A DNA stretch of 64,000 bases from Moraxellaceae bacterium (GCA_029237815.1 JAQZBP010000003.1:589813-653812), one strand, 5' to 3'. Positions 36,014 to 45,254 are shown, counted from the first letter of the stretch. The notes: a model not told the origin generated them from the sequence alone. A program made the numbers and translations.

Positions 36014-37249
36014 TCACACCAGCATTTGCCGGATCAGCGCCTCACAGGTCTTCTGGTCCATGTAGCGCGGCACCGCGTAGCTGAGGTGCGCCTCGGCGAG
36101 CGCGGCTTCGGCGATGGCGGGAATGTCGTCCGCGCGCAGGTCCTTCAGGCCTTCGGGAATGCCGAAATCGGCTTTCAGCTGGCGCACATGCGCAATGAAG
36201 GCATCGGCGAGCTGCGCGTCGCTCTCGCCGCCCTTCGCCAGGCCGCTGACGCGCGCCAGCTCGGCCAGGCGTTCCCTGCAGTCCGCCTTGGAGTACTCCA
36301 GCACGTAAGGCAGCACGATGGCGTTCGCCCAGCCGTGCGGCGTGTGGTAGTGCGCGCCGAAGTTGTGGGCGATGCCGTGCACATAGCCGAGGCCGGCGCG
36401 GTTCATGGCCATGCCGGCGCGGTAGGCGGCCCAAGACATCATCTGGCGCGAGTCCTCATCCTTGCCGTTTTCCATCACGCGCGGCAGGTGGCGCATGATC
36501 AGGCTCACCGCTTCCAGCGCGTACTGGTCCGACTCGGGAATGGCGATGCGCGCGATATAGGCTTCCACCGCATGCGTCAGCGCATCCATGCCGGTGGCGG
36601 CGGTGCCGGCGCGCGGCAGGCCGAGCATCAGGCGGCCGTCGAGCGCGGCCATGCGCGGCACCAGCTTGTGGTCGATCACGGGCAGCTTTTTTTGCTGTGC
36701 AGGATCGGAGACCACGGCGCCGACCGAGACCTCGGAGCCGGTGCCGGCCGTGGTCGGGATGCAGTAGATCGGCAGCGGCGCGTGCTTCACCTTGAAGAAG
36801 CCCGTCATCTCCCACACCGGCGTGTCGTTGGTAGCGCGCGCCGCGACGATCTTGGCGCAGTCCATGGCGGAGCCGCCGCCCACGGCGAGCACGGCCTCGC
36901 AGCCGTGCTCCTGCAGCACGCGCAACGCGGCCTCGCACTGCTCGACGCCGGGGTCGGGCAGCACGCCGTCGTATACCGTCACGGCGACGCCACGCGCTTC
37001 CAGGCGCGCACGCAGGGGCTCGACGATGCCGAGCTTGACCAGCATGGCGTCGGTGACGAGCAGCACGCGCGGCGTATTGGTGCCGGCCAGCGCATCGCAG
37101 AGCAGCAGCGAGGCGCCGGGGCCGGCGAAGATTTCCGGCGGACGGATGATCAGCTGCAGGACGCGGCCGACGTATTTGAGGCTGCCGGTAAGGCCGCGGT
37201 AGAAACGTTCCTGGAGCGGGAAGGGAATGCGGCGGGCAAGGGAGTTCAT
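36014..37249 (-). CDS. Iron-containing alcohol dehydrogenase
   Basis: 411 residues. The NAD-binding part carries LAVGGGSAMDCAKIVAA, and the metal site is spread over GMDALTHAVEAY, VHGIAHNFGAHYHTPHGWAN (three His). IPTTAGTGSEVS is a family signature. It oxidises an alcohol or reduces an aldehyde with NAD(P). The N-terminus is longer than usual, with a basic, hydrophobic stretch that could be a membrane-associated extension. AGGACG lies upstream of the ATG at 37249. It is divergent from an AraC-type regulator that may control it. Confidence 0.92.
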   Translation of the reverse strand: MNSLARRIPFPLQERFYRGLTGSLKYVGRVLQLIIRPPEIFAGPGASLLLCDALAGTNTPRVLLVTDAMLVKLGIVEPLRARLEARGVAVTVYDGVLPDPGVEQCEAALRVLQEHGCEAVLAVGGGSAMDCAKIVAARATNDTPVWEMTGFFKVKHAPLPIYCIPTTAGTGSEVSVGAVVSDPAQQKKLPVIDHKLVPRMAALDGRLMLGLPRAGTAATGMDALTHAVEAYIARIAIPESDQYALEAVSLIMRHLPRVMENGKDEDSRQMMSWAAYRAGMAMNRAGLGYVHGIAHNFGAHYHTPHGWANAIVLPYVLEYSKADCRERLAELARVSGLAKGGESDAQLADAFIAHVRQLKADFGIPEGLKDLRADDIPAIAEAALAEAHLSYAVPRYMDQKTCEALIRQMLV

Positions 37250-37572
37250 GGCGCGTCCTGTCTGGCGGAGACCGGATTCTGAGCCACGGCAGGGCCGGTC
37301 GGGAAGGCAGAACAGGCCAGAGTACGGCAGGAAAATGCGAGCCAAATGCGAATGCGTGAACGCCTGTACACGCCGGCTGCCCGCGCCGACGCCGTCCCGA
37401 CCCCTGTCGCGCCCTGCGGGCGGCGCGGCGCGTCCGGTCCGCCATCCGGGCCGTTTGACGTCCAGGGACACTGCCATGGCGCCCAATGACATTACGCTGC
37501 GGGCAACGCCCCCTGACACTGCCTCACCGCGCGCCGCCCCGCGGCCGCCAACAAGAACAAGGTGCCGGCCCC
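37250..37572. other. Intergenic between divergent genes, no gene seen
   Basis: 323 bases between the iron alcohol dehydrogenase (minus) and an AraC regulator (plus). An open frame leads into the regulator from 37486, but its start has chance composition. The promoters of both genes should lie here; none could be picked out. Confidence 0.45.
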
Positions 37573-38604
37573 ATGCCCCACGAACACCTGACGCCCGCCC
37601 ACGTCATCCTCATGCCGCTCTACATGGCGCTGGACGACATCGACTTTGACGAGCTGCTGGAGCACGCCGGCATCCCCGCCTCGCGCGTCGACGACCTCGA
37701 CGGCGCGATCAGCCTCGACGATGTCCTGAAGCTGATCGAGAGCGCCCTCGCCCTCACCGGCGACCCGGCGCTGGGGCTGCACCTGGGACAGGAGATCGGC
37801 ATCGAGATCCTCGACCTGGTGGGCACGCTGGTGGCCAGCGCGCCCGACTTCCGCACGGCGCTCCAGCTCGTCACGGAATACAGTCCCCTCGTCAGTACCC
37901 TGTCGCGGATCGAGCTGCACGAAGGCCCCGAGCACTCCCGCCTCGTCATCCACCTGAATGACGACGTGCGCCGTCTCGACAGCCCGTTTTTCGAGGAGTT
38001 CTGCGGCGCGGCGTTTTTCTGCCTGTCGCGCCGCCTGGTGGACGGCTCCTTCACCATCCGCGCCCTTAGCTGCCGCCGGCCGGCGCCGGCGTGGTCGGCC
38101 GAATACCCGCAGGTGTTCGGTGACGACGTGGAAATCCACTGCAACGCCGACGAGGACAGCGTGACCTTCGACAGCTACCTGCTCGACCTGCCGCTCAAGC
38201 GCCACTCCCCCGGGCTCTACCAGCAGCTGCGCCTCCAGGCGGCACGCCGGCTGGCCAGCATGGCGCCGCAGGAGAACGTCAGCGGCAGCGTACGCCGGCT
38301 GATCGACGACAACATGGGCGAGCGCCTGCTGGACCTGCCCAGCATCGCCGAGCGCATGGGCCTGACGCCGCGCACGCTGCAGCGCCACCTGAAGGCCGAG
38401 GGCACCAGCTTCCAGGCGCTCTACGACGAGCGCCGGCGCGAACGCGCACGCAGCTACCTGCTGGAGCAGCCGGACGGCGACATCGAGACGCTGGCCGCGA
38501 TCCTCGGCTATTCGGAGCCGGCGAATTTCTATCGCGCCTTCCGGAGCTGGTTCGGCGTGACGCCGCGCGAGTTCCAGCGCCGCTACGAGGCGGCGGCGCG
38601 CTGA
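37573..38604 (+). CDS. AraC-family transcriptional regulator (OruR-type)
   Basis: 343 residues. The N-terminal part is the arabinose-binding-like domain (FDELLEHAGIPASRVDDLDG and GLHLGQEIGIEILDLVGTLV). The C-terminal double helix-turn-helix includes LPSIAERMGLTPRTLQRHLK and AAILGYSEPANFYRAFRSW before TPREFQRRY. Its start is divergent from the iron alcohol dehydrogenase, the usual place for the target of such a regulator, so control of that gene is likely but inferred. ATG at 37573 is chosen because similarity starts right after it. Confidence 0.9.
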   Translation: MPHEHLTPAHVILMPLYMALDDIDFDELLEHAGIPASRVDDLDGAISLDDVLKLIESALALTGDPALGLHLGQEIGIEILDLVGTLVASAPDFRTALQLVTEYSPLVSTLSRIELHEGPEHSRLVIHLNDDVRRLDSPFFEEFCGAAFFCLSRRLVDGSFTIRALSCRRPAPAWSAEYPQVFGDDVEIHCNADEDSVTFDSYLLDLPLKRHSPGLYQQLRLQAARRLASMAPQENVSGSVRRLIDDNMGERLLDLPSIAERMGLTPRTLQRHLKAEGTSFQALYDERRRERARSYLLEQPDGDIETLAAILGYSEPANFYRAFRSWFGVTPREFQRRYEAAAR

Positions 38605-38743
38605 GTCGCCTCACACTTCAGCGCACGCGCCCCGGCCGTCACGCCCCGCATCACAGGCGCAGGCCCAGGACGCAGGGCAAGCATCACGGGGCGTGCGCCC
38701 GCTTCCACCGGAAGGCAGCTCCCGCACGGCGCCGGCGTGCAGC

Positions 38744-39688
38744 TCAGGACGACGCGCCGGAGGGCAGCACGCCATCGCGCGCGGCCGCCGCGCGTGCCGC
38801 GGGCGAGCGCGCCAGATACGCCAGCGCCTGCTGCGTATCGCCCTCCGTGACCGGATGAAAGCGCGGTGACACCCAGCGCAGCGTGGCACGCACGATGAAG
38901 CCGAAGGTCGGCACGTTCTGCGTGCGCCGGCCCGTACGCTCCAGCTCCAGCAGCATGCGCAGCACGGAGCGACGCGAGAGCCACTGCGCGTAGGGGTCCG
39001 GGTCCTGCCTGCCCAGCGCCCGGCCGCCCTCGGCCAGGAAATAGAGAAAGAGCGGGAACACCACGGCCATCAAGGCCTGGCGGCTGACATAAAAGCCGAG
39101 CTCGCTGCGGCACAGGTGGCGGAAGAGATCGAAGGCCACGGTGCGGTGCTCCACCTCCTCCGCCAGATGCCAGCGGAACAGATCGGCCATGACCGGGTGC
39201 GCACGGTCCCAGCTCCTGTTGTCCATGCACCACTGCCCGAGCAGGCCGGTGAAATGCTCGATGGCGGCGATGACACCGACACGCGCGATCAGCCAGCGCT
39301 TCTCCAGCAGCGGCCGGCGCAATGCCGGCACGCCGAAGGGCGCATCGCCGAGAAAGCGCTCGAACAGCCACTCTGCCTTGCGGCGATAAGTGTCGGTGTC
39401 GAGGCCATGCGCCTGCAGGTACTGCTCGGCCTTGGCATGGCTGCGCGCGTGGATGGCCTCCTGGCGGATGAAGCCTTCCACGTCGGCGCGCAGCTGCGCG
39501 TCGCGCACCAGCGGCAGCGCCTGGTTGTACACGCGGCAGAACCACAGCTCGCCGGCGGGCAGCAGCAGGTTGATGCCGTTGATGAGGTGGTTGGCGAGCG
39601 GATCATCCGGGATCCAGTGCAGGGGTACGTCCTGAAAGTCGAACTGCACGCGACGGGGTTTCAGCTGATGACGCAGGGCAGCGGTCAT
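38744..39688 (-). CDS. Metal-dependent hydrolase-like protein (PF10118 type)
   Basis: 314 residues. It resembles the PF10118 family of predicted metal-dependent hydrolases: helical, with likely ligand sets in EGFIRQEAIHARSH, GVIAAIEHFTG and HLAEEVEHRTV. The Glu/His pattern is that of a ferritin-like diiron site, so an O2-using activity on a lipid substrate is also possible. It is the last gene of an operon, 30 bases after the EphD-like fusion. The activity is not known for the family. Confidence 0.85.
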   Translation of the reverse strand: MTAALRHQLKPRRVQFDFQDVPLHWIPDDPLANHLINGINLLLPAGELWFCRVYNQALPLVRDAQLRADVEGFIRQEAIHARSHAKAEQYLQAHGLDTDTYRRKAEWLFERFLGDAPFGVPALRRPLLEKRWLIARVGVIAAIEHFTGLLGQWCMDNRSWDRAHPVMADLFRWHLAEEVEHRTVAFDLFRHLCRSELGFYVSRQALMAVVFPLFLYFLAEGGRALGRQDPDPYAQWLSRRSVLRMLLELERTGRRTQNVPTFGFIVRATLRWVSPRFHPVTEGDTQQALAYLARSPAARAAAARDGVLPSGASS

Positions 39689-39718
39689 GAGGCGCTCCGG
39701 TCTGTTTTCTGTCGGGGA

Positions 39719-41470
39719 TCAGGGAGTGAGGTCGATACGCGCGACGCGGCGCGACAGCCCGGGCGCGAAGCGGCTGAGCAGACGCGTGGCCCACGCTTCG
39801 GCGCCGACCAGCGCGAGTGCAGGGTTGTCCCGCACGGCGCGGAACACGGCGGCCGCGACATCGTCGGGCGAGAAATTGCGGCGCTTGTAGAGCGCATCGG
39901 CCCTGGCGCGTTTCTGCGCCTGCTCCGCCTCGTCCAGGCCGGCATACACCGTGGCGCTTGCAATGCCGGTGGCGACGAAGCCCGGGCAGATCGAGGTGAC
40001 GCCGATGCCATGCGCGGCGAGCTCCGCGCGCAGGCATTCGGTCAGCATGTGCACTGCCGCCTTGCTGGTGGCATACGCGGCCAGCGTGCGGCTGGGCGCG
40101 AACGCCGCGGCCGAGGCGACGTTGACGATGTGCCCGCGGCGCCCGGCCGCGACCATCTGTTCGGCAAACAGCCGTGAGCCGTGGATCACGCCCCAGAGGT
40201 TCACCTTGAGGATTTTTTCCCAGTCGGCGACCGAGGTGTCGAGCAGGCCGCCGGCCATGCCGATGCCGGCGTTGTTGACCACGATGTCGGCGCCGCCGAA
40301 TTCGCTCTCCACTTCGCGCGCCAGCATGTCCATGGCCTTCGCGGAGCCGACATCGACGGTGCGCGCCCAGGCCTGCGCGTCGAGCAGGCGGCAGAGTTCC
40401 GCGGTGCGCTCGGCCGCCGCCTTGTCGATGTCGACGCAGACGAGCGCGGCACCCTCCTCCGCCAGCCGGAGCGCGGTGGCCCGGCCGATGCCGGAGCCGG
40501 CGCCCGTGACCACCGCGAGCCGGCCGGCGAGCGGCAGCGCACGGCGCGTTGGCGTCACCCGCGCCCGCTGCAGCGCGCCGCTGTAGCCGCCGCTTTCCAC
40601 GCCTTCCACGAATTCGTGGATCCAGCCGGCCAGGCGCTCGGGATCGCTGAGTGGCAGCCAGTGGCCGGCGCCGATATCGCGGCGATAGAGCTCGGGCACC
40701 CAGCGGTGCAGGTCCTCGAAGAGTTGCGGGCTGACGTAGTGGTCGCGCGTGGGCACGATGAGCTGCACCGGGCAGGCGGCATGGCGCGCTTCCGGTGCAA
40801 TCAGCTTCTGGCGGAAATTGGCGCGGTAAAGCTGCACGCCATTGACGCCGTCCGCGGTCTGCGTGGGATTGGGCGCCGCTTCCGCCACACCTTCGCGCTT
40901 TTCGAGAAAAGTCGGCCAGAGCTTGCCGACGCCGGCCTGCCAGCTCGCCTGCGGCAACACCGGCAACTGGAACAGGCCGATGTACCAGGACGACAGCAAC
41001 TGCTTCATCACCTTCGCCTTGGCCGTCGGCGAGAGGCTCAGCGTGCGGTCGCGTACCCAGTGCGCCGCATGGTCGAGCGACGGGCCGGAGATCGTGGTGT
41101 AGCTCGCGATGCGCGCCTGCAGGCGCGGCGTCGTCACCGACTCCCAGCTCTGGATCGAGCCCCAGTCGTGGCCCACCAGATGAAACGGGCGCCCGGGAAT
41201 CACGGCGTCGACCACGGCCGCGAGATCCTGCGCCAGCAATTCCAGCGTGTAGGCGCGCGCGCCGCGCGGCGCATCGGAGGCGCCGGCGCCGCGCACGTCG
41301 TAGGCAATCACGAAATGGTGTCGGGCGAGGCGCTCCGCCACCGGCTTCCACACCTGGTGGTTGTCGGGATAGCCGTGCACCAGCACGACGGGCACCTTGC
41401 GGCTGTCGCCAAAACCCACCACATGCAGGCTGACGCCGCCGGAGTTGACGCGGGCAGTCATGGTCTTCAT
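39719..41470 (-). CDS. EphD-like fusion: epoxide hydrolase (alpha/beta) + short-chain dehydrogenase
   Basis: 583 residues in two domains. Residues 10-295 form an alpha/beta hydrolase of the epoxide hydrolase type: VHGYPDNHQVW, VGHDWGSIQSW with nucleophile Asp102, and GAGHWLPLSD with His270. Residues 312-560 form a short-chain dehydrogenase: VTGAGSGIGRATA at 321-333, NNAG at 399-402, Ser453, and YATSK with Tyr466/Lys470. The same domain order occurs in mycobacterial EphD, linked to mycolic acid epoxides. It overlaps the M24 gene by 4 bases (ATGA), so translation is coupled. Confidence 0.93.
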   Translation of the reverse strand: MKTMTARVNSGGVSLHVVGFGDSRKVPVVLVHGYPDNHQVWKPVAERLARHHFVIAYDVRGAGASDAPRGARAYTLELLAQDLAAVVDAVIPGRPFHLVGHDWGSIQSWESVTTPRLQARIASYTTISGPSLDHAAHWVRDRTLSLSPTAKAKVMKQLLSSWYIGLFQLPVLPQASWQAGVGKLWPTFLEKREGVAEAAPNPTQTADGVNGVQLYRANFRQKLIAPEARHAACPVQLIVPTRDHYVSPQLFEDLHRWVPELYRRDIGAGHWLPLSDPERLAGWIHEFVEGVESGGYSGALQRARVTPTRRALPLAGRLAVVTGAGSGIGRATALRLAEEGAALVCVDIDKAAAERTAELCRLLDAQAWARTVDVGSAKAMDMLAREVESEFGGADIVVNNAGIGMAGGLLDTSVADWEKILKVNLWGVIHGSRLFAEQMVAAGRRGHIVNVASAAAFAPSRTLAAYATSKAAVHMLTECLRAELAAHGIGVTSICPGFVATGIASATVYAGLDEAEQAQKRARADALYKRRNFSPDDVAAAVFRAVRDNPALALVGAEAWATRLLSRFAPGLSRRVARIDLTP

Positions 41471-42363
41471 GCGGCCCGCCCTCCGGCCTGCTGCGGCGCC
41501 GGCCAGAGGCCGCGCGCCTGCCAGCGCTTCACATGCGGCGATGCATCGTCCAGCCAGTACGCGTCGCTCTCCGTGATGACGAGCAGCTCCTCGAACTTCG
41601 CGCCGACGCCGCGGAAACCGAGATGCGGCTCCACTGCCCAGAGGCCGGGCACCGGCGCATGGTTGGAGCTGTCGTTCGAGGACCAGATCGGCGACCAGCC
41701 CTGGCGCCGGGCGACGAGGCCGAGCCGCCCCAGCGACTCCACGGCCTGCAGCCCGAACTTGAACAGCGTGGTCGGCGTCTGCTTCTTCCGCTGCGGCATG
41801 GGCTGCACGGTGTGCGCCAGCGTCTCGAAGGGATAGGCCTTGTGCCGCGGCGCGTGGCCCTGCTTCAGGATCAGCGCGTCGACGGCGCGCGAGACCTCGC
41901 TCATGGGCCGGCGCTGCCGGATCAGGTCGAGGATCAATGCGCGGTGCGCGGCGAGATCGTCGAGCAGCAGGTCGAGGATTTTGTTTTCACCCAGCACGCC
42001 GGCATAGCCGATGTCGGCGACATACCCGTCCACCACCGGCGCGTTGTCGAGAATGAAGGGCATGTTCTCTTCCAGGCGGCGGTTGGTGGGCAGGAACTGC
42101 AGCGCCACCCTGAAGCCCTGGAAGGCGGTACGGTCGCCGAACCAGGCGAAGGGCGAGTGGAACCAGTCGGTGACGCCGTGATCGAGCAGCCAGACTTCCT
42201 GCAGGCGGGCCGCCTGCTTCTCGGTCATGCCGGGTTTCAGTTCCCTGGCCACGGCCTCGGCGGCGGCGTAGGCCAGGCGCTGCACCTGACGGAAGCGCTC
42301 CAGGTCGTGGGCATCGGGCAGGTAGCCCCGGTGGTCCGGGGCAGGCGTGTTGATGAGGGGCAT
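41467..42363 (-). CDS. M24-family (aminopeptidase P-like) protein
   Basis: 298 residues. The middle part has a creatinase/aminopeptidase fold: KPGMTEKQAARLQEVWLLDH, ILDNAPVVDGYVADIGYAG (two Asp), WAVEPHLGFRGVGAKFEELL (two Glu), with a His in TLAHTV. These correspond to the metal ligands of the M24 family, but the spacing is unusual and the start of the fold is missing, so peptidase activity is uncertain. GGGAG precedes the ATG at 42363. It is the first gene of the operon with the EphD-like fusion and is divergent from an AraC regulator 123 bases away. Confidence 0.8.
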   Translation of the reverse strand: MPLINTPAPDHRGYLPDAHDLERFRQVQRLAYAAAEAVARELKPGMTEKQAARLQEVWLLDHGVTDWFHSPFAWFGDRTAFQGFRVALQFLPTNRRLEENMPFILDNAPVVDGYVADIGYAGVLGENKILDLLLDDLAAHRALILDLIRQRRPMSEVSRAVDALILKQGHAPRHKAYPFETLAHTVQPMPQRKKQTPTTLFKFGLQAVESLGRLGLVARRQGWSPIWSSNDSSNHAPVPGLWAVEPHLGFRGVGAKFEELLVITESDAYWLDDASPHVKRWQARGLWPAPQQAGGRAA

Positions 42364-42432
42364 GCAGGTCTCCCGCGTCACGACGGTGGAATAGGAGGAA
42401 GTCGTGAGCCGCAGGCCAAACTAGCCTTTACT

Positions 42433-42471
42433 TTGACATTGATGAATGACACATTCGCTAATAACTTGACA
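42433..42471 (+). promoter_or_regulatory. Possible -35 elements before the AraC gene
   Basis: TTGACA occurs twice (42433-42438 and 42466-42471), 33 bases apart, in the short divergent region between the M24 operon and the AraC gene. One of them could be a -35 box; no matching -10 box is convincing. Autoregulation or control of the operon through this region is plausible. Confidence 0.3.
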
Positions 42472-42486
42472 CTTGGGGACAGCTAC

Positions 42487-43509
42487 ATGACCCGCCCCTA
42501 CTGGGATATTCCCCGCCCGGTCGCCACCGCCCGCCTCGCCGTCGAGCTGGCCGCCGATCACGGCGTCGGCGCCACACACTGCCTGGCCGGCACCGGGATA
42601 GACCCCGCCGCGCTCGAGGATCCCGCCGCCACCGTCGCGGCCGCCCAGGAGCTGCAGCTGTTCCGCAACCTGCTGGCCGCGCTCGGCCACGACCGCGGCC
42701 TCGGCCTGGAGCTCGGGCACCGCATCCATCCGCTGGCCTACGGCCTCTGGGGCTTCGCCATCCTGAGCAGCCCCACCGTCGGCGGCGCCGTCGACATGGG
42801 ATTGCGCTTTTTGCGCCTGACCTCGACCTACTGCCGCATCCGCCCGGCCGTGACGGCCACGGACGCCCTCCTCGTCGTCGACGACCGCGAAGTGCCGGCG
42901 GACCTGCGCACCTTTCTCGCCGAGACCACGCTCAGCGCCATCATCAACATGCAATACAGCCTCGATCGCGCGCGCGTGCCGGTGAAGGAGCTGCGCATCA
43001 AAGGCCCGGCGCCCGCCCATGCGCACCGGTACGAGGAGCTCTACGGCGTGCGCCCGCGCTTCGATCAGCGCGAGCACGCCGTGGTGATCGACGTGCAGTG
43101 CCTGCTGCTCGCGCTGCCGCAGGGCAACGCCCTCACCCAGCGCCTTTGCGAAGAGGAATGCCGGCGCCTGCTGCAGCGCCGGCGCCGGCTCGCCGGCCTC
43201 GCCGGCCAGGTGCGGGACCTGCTGACACGCAACCCGGCGCAACTGCCCGGCATGCCCGCCATCGCCGCCGAACTGGCGATGAACCCGCGCACGTTGCGCC
43301 GCCGCCTGGCCGACGAGGGTGTGGATTTTTCGCGCCTCGCGGACGAGGTGCGCGGCACCGTGGCCGAGGAATTGCTGACGACCACCACGCTCAGCCTGGA
43401 GGAGATCGCGAGCCGCCTGGGATATTCGGAAGCGTCGGCCTTCACGCGGGCGTTCAAGCGCTGGAAAGGCGTGGCGCCGCGCCGTTACCGGCAGGGGCCG
43501 ACACCCTGA
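42487..43509 (+). CDS. AraC-family transcriptional regulator (OruR-type)
   Basis: 340 residues. N-terminal arabinose-binding-like domain (LGLELGHRIHPLAYGLWGFA, RFLRLTSTYCRIRPAV) and a C-terminal helix-turn-helix pair (MPAIAAELAMNPRTLRRRLA, EEIASRLGYSEASAFTRAFK, then APRRYR). Divergent from the operon of the M24 and EphD-like genes, so it is the likely regulator of that operon. GGGGAC precedes the ATG at 42487. An upstream ATG at 42442 would add 15 residues. A fatty acid desaturase gene follows on the same strand and may also be a target. Confidence 0.88.
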   Translation: MTRPYWDIPRPVATARLAVELAADHGVGATHCLAGTGIDPAALEDPAATVAAAQELQLFRNLLAALGHDRGLGLELGHRIHPLAYGLWGFAILSSPTVGGAVDMGLRFLRLTSTYCRIRPAVTATDALLVVDDREVPADLRTFLAETTLSAIINMQYSLDRARVPVKELRIKGPAPAHAHRYEELYGVRPRFDQREHAVVIDVQCLLLALPQGNALTQRLCEEECRRLLQRRRRLAGLAGQVRDLLTRNPAQLPGMPAIAAELAMNPRTLRRRLADEGVDFSRLADEVRGTVAEELLTTTTLSLEEIASRLGYSEASAFTRAFKRWKGVAPRRYRQGPTP

Positions 43510-43784
43510 GGGGCATGACGGCCCCGCACCGCCGGGCGCTGCCTTGCCCCGGGCAGGGATGCACTCATGTCCGGGCCGCTGCGCGCCGCGCCGCGCGGTC
43601 ATCGCCCCCCGGATGACACCCGCCCGAGCGCGGCGGCGTCACAATAAACCGCAGGAAAATTTCTGAATGTCGCCAACGCTTCTGCAATGGTGTTCAGCAG
43701 ACCGGCGTAGTCGCGCCCTGCGGCGCCCTCGCCGCGCGTGGCGCCGGCCACGAATCGCTTACGCACCACGACCAGGAGAATCCC

Positions 43785-44906
43785 ATGGGCATGGAAGCCA
43801 GCCGGGTCATCGACCGCTATCTCGGCAAAGAGGACATCGACACTTTCGGCGCGGAGCTGGAGGCGCTGCGCCAGCGTATCCGCCGCGACCTGGGCGCGCA
43901 GGACCTGCGCTATATCCGGCGCGTCATGCGCTGGCAACGGCGCCTGGAGCGCGGCGGCCGGATCGCCATCCACGTCGGCGTGCTGAACCCGCTGCTGTGG
44001 CTGGCGGGCGTGGGCGCGCTCGGCGCCTCGAAAATCCTCGACAACATGGAGATCGGCCACAACGTCATGCACGGCCAGTACGACTGGGCGCGCGACCCGG
44101 CGCTGCAGGGCCGGCGGTTCGCGTGGCAGAACATGACCCCGGACAACCAGTGGCGGCACACGCACAACACGATGCATCACCGCCTGACCAACATCCTCGG
44201 CCAGGACCGCGATGTCGGTTACGGCTTTCTGCGCGTGACCGAGGCGCAGCCCTGGCGGCCCTGGCACCTGGTGCAGCCGCTGATGGCGCTCGCCAGCTTC
44301 ATCGCCTTCGAATGGGGCCTCAGCCTGCACGCCCTGGAGCTGGATCAGATCCTCGAGGGGCGCTGGCGCTGGCACGAGCACCGCGAGAAGGTCCCCGAGG
44401 TGTTGCGCAAATGGCGCCAGCAGATCGTGCCCGAGTACGTGGTGTACCCGCTGCTCGCCGGGCCGTTCTTCCTGCCGGTGATGCTCGGCAATCTCGGGGC
44501 CAACGTGCTGCGCAACATGTGGGCCTTCACCATCATTTTCTGCGGCCATTTTCCGGCGGGCGTGATGCACTTTCGCGAAGAGGAATGCCGCAACGAAACG
44601 CGGGGCGAGTGGTATGTGCGCCAGTTGCTGGGGAGCTGCAACCTCGACGGCGGCCGCTGGTTCCACCTGATGTCCGGCCACCTCGGCTTCCAGATCGAGC
44701 ACCACCTGTTTCCCACCATTCCCGCGCACCGCTATCCGGAAATGGCGCCGGTGGTGCGCGCGCTGTGCGCGAAATACGGGCTGCCCTACAACACCGGCCC
44801 GCTGCACCGGCAGTTCGGCTCGGTGGTGAAGCGCCTGCTGACGCTGGCGCTGCCGCCCTTGCCGACGCTGTCGGCAAAGCCGGCATCCATCGCCATGGCC
44901 CCATGA
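43785..44906 (+). CDS. Membrane fatty acid desaturase, second copy
   Basis: 373 residues. The three His boxes are HNVMH (92-96), HTHNTMHH (125-132) and FQIEHH near the C-terminus, as in the desaturase at 10247, and the two share the same overall layout. It should desaturate acyl chains in the inner membrane. No reductase lies beside it, so it may share the one at 11483 or use another donor. AGGAGA lies before the ATG at 43785. Confidence 0.92.
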   Translation: MGMEASRVIDRYLGKEDIDTFGAELEALRQRIRRDLGAQDLRYIRRVMRWQRRLERGGRIAIHVGVLNPLLWLAGVGALGASKILDNMEIGHNVMHGQYDWARDPALQGRRFAWQNMTPDNQWRHTHNTMHHRLTNILGQDRDVGYGFLRVTEAQPWRPWHLVQPLMALASFIAFEWGLSLHALELDQILEGRWRWHEHREKVPEVLRKWRQQIVPEYVVYPLLAGPFFLPVMLGNLGANVLRNMWAFTIIFCGHFPAGVMHFREEECRNETRGEWYVRQLLGSCNLDGGRWFHLMSGHLGFQIEHHLFPTIPAHRYPEMAPVVRALCAKYGLPYNTGPLHRQFGSVVKRLLTLALPPLPTLSAKPASIAMAP

Positions 44907-44950
44907 CGGCAGCGCGGTTGACGCGCAGGGCCATGCGGAAGGTCAGTGGC

Positions 44951-45130
44951 ACAGGCCTCCAGGCGATCGCGGCCGCCGTGCCAGGCGGCGTAGAGGTTGG
45001 CGTCCGCCACGCAAAGGGCCAGTGCCCCGTCGCCATCGACCGCCTGCGCGATGCCGATGCTGAGCGTGACGAAAAAGCGCTGGCCGTCGCTCTCGAAAGC
45101 CGAGCCGCGCGGTTGCTCTGCCAGGCGAGC
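44951..45130 (-). pseudogene. Degenerate fragment of a GGDEF domain
   Basis: About 60 codons on the minus strand read as the end of a GGDEF domain: ARLAEQ, then FESDGQRFFVTLSIGIAQ, VDGD, and VADANLYAAWHGGRDRLEA. The intact gene ending at 57807 has RLAEQ, FESDGQRFSVTLSIGIAQ, and LADANLYAAKRAGRDRVVAS at the same place, and the DNA is alike over about 165 bases. The rest of the domain, including GGDEF, is missing, so it cannot be active. It is a remnant of a duplicated or recombined gene. The 348-base gap around it (44907-45254) holds no other gene. Confidence 0.8.
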
Positions 45131-45254
45131 AGCGCGTAGCAGACCTACGCATGCCAGAGAAAGAACGGAAAGCCCGTGGCCAGGGCGATCCGGCAGCGGA
45201 ACGCCGGGGTGGTCCGCGCAGGGCCGGCAACGACGGCCGCGTCTGTGACCACTC

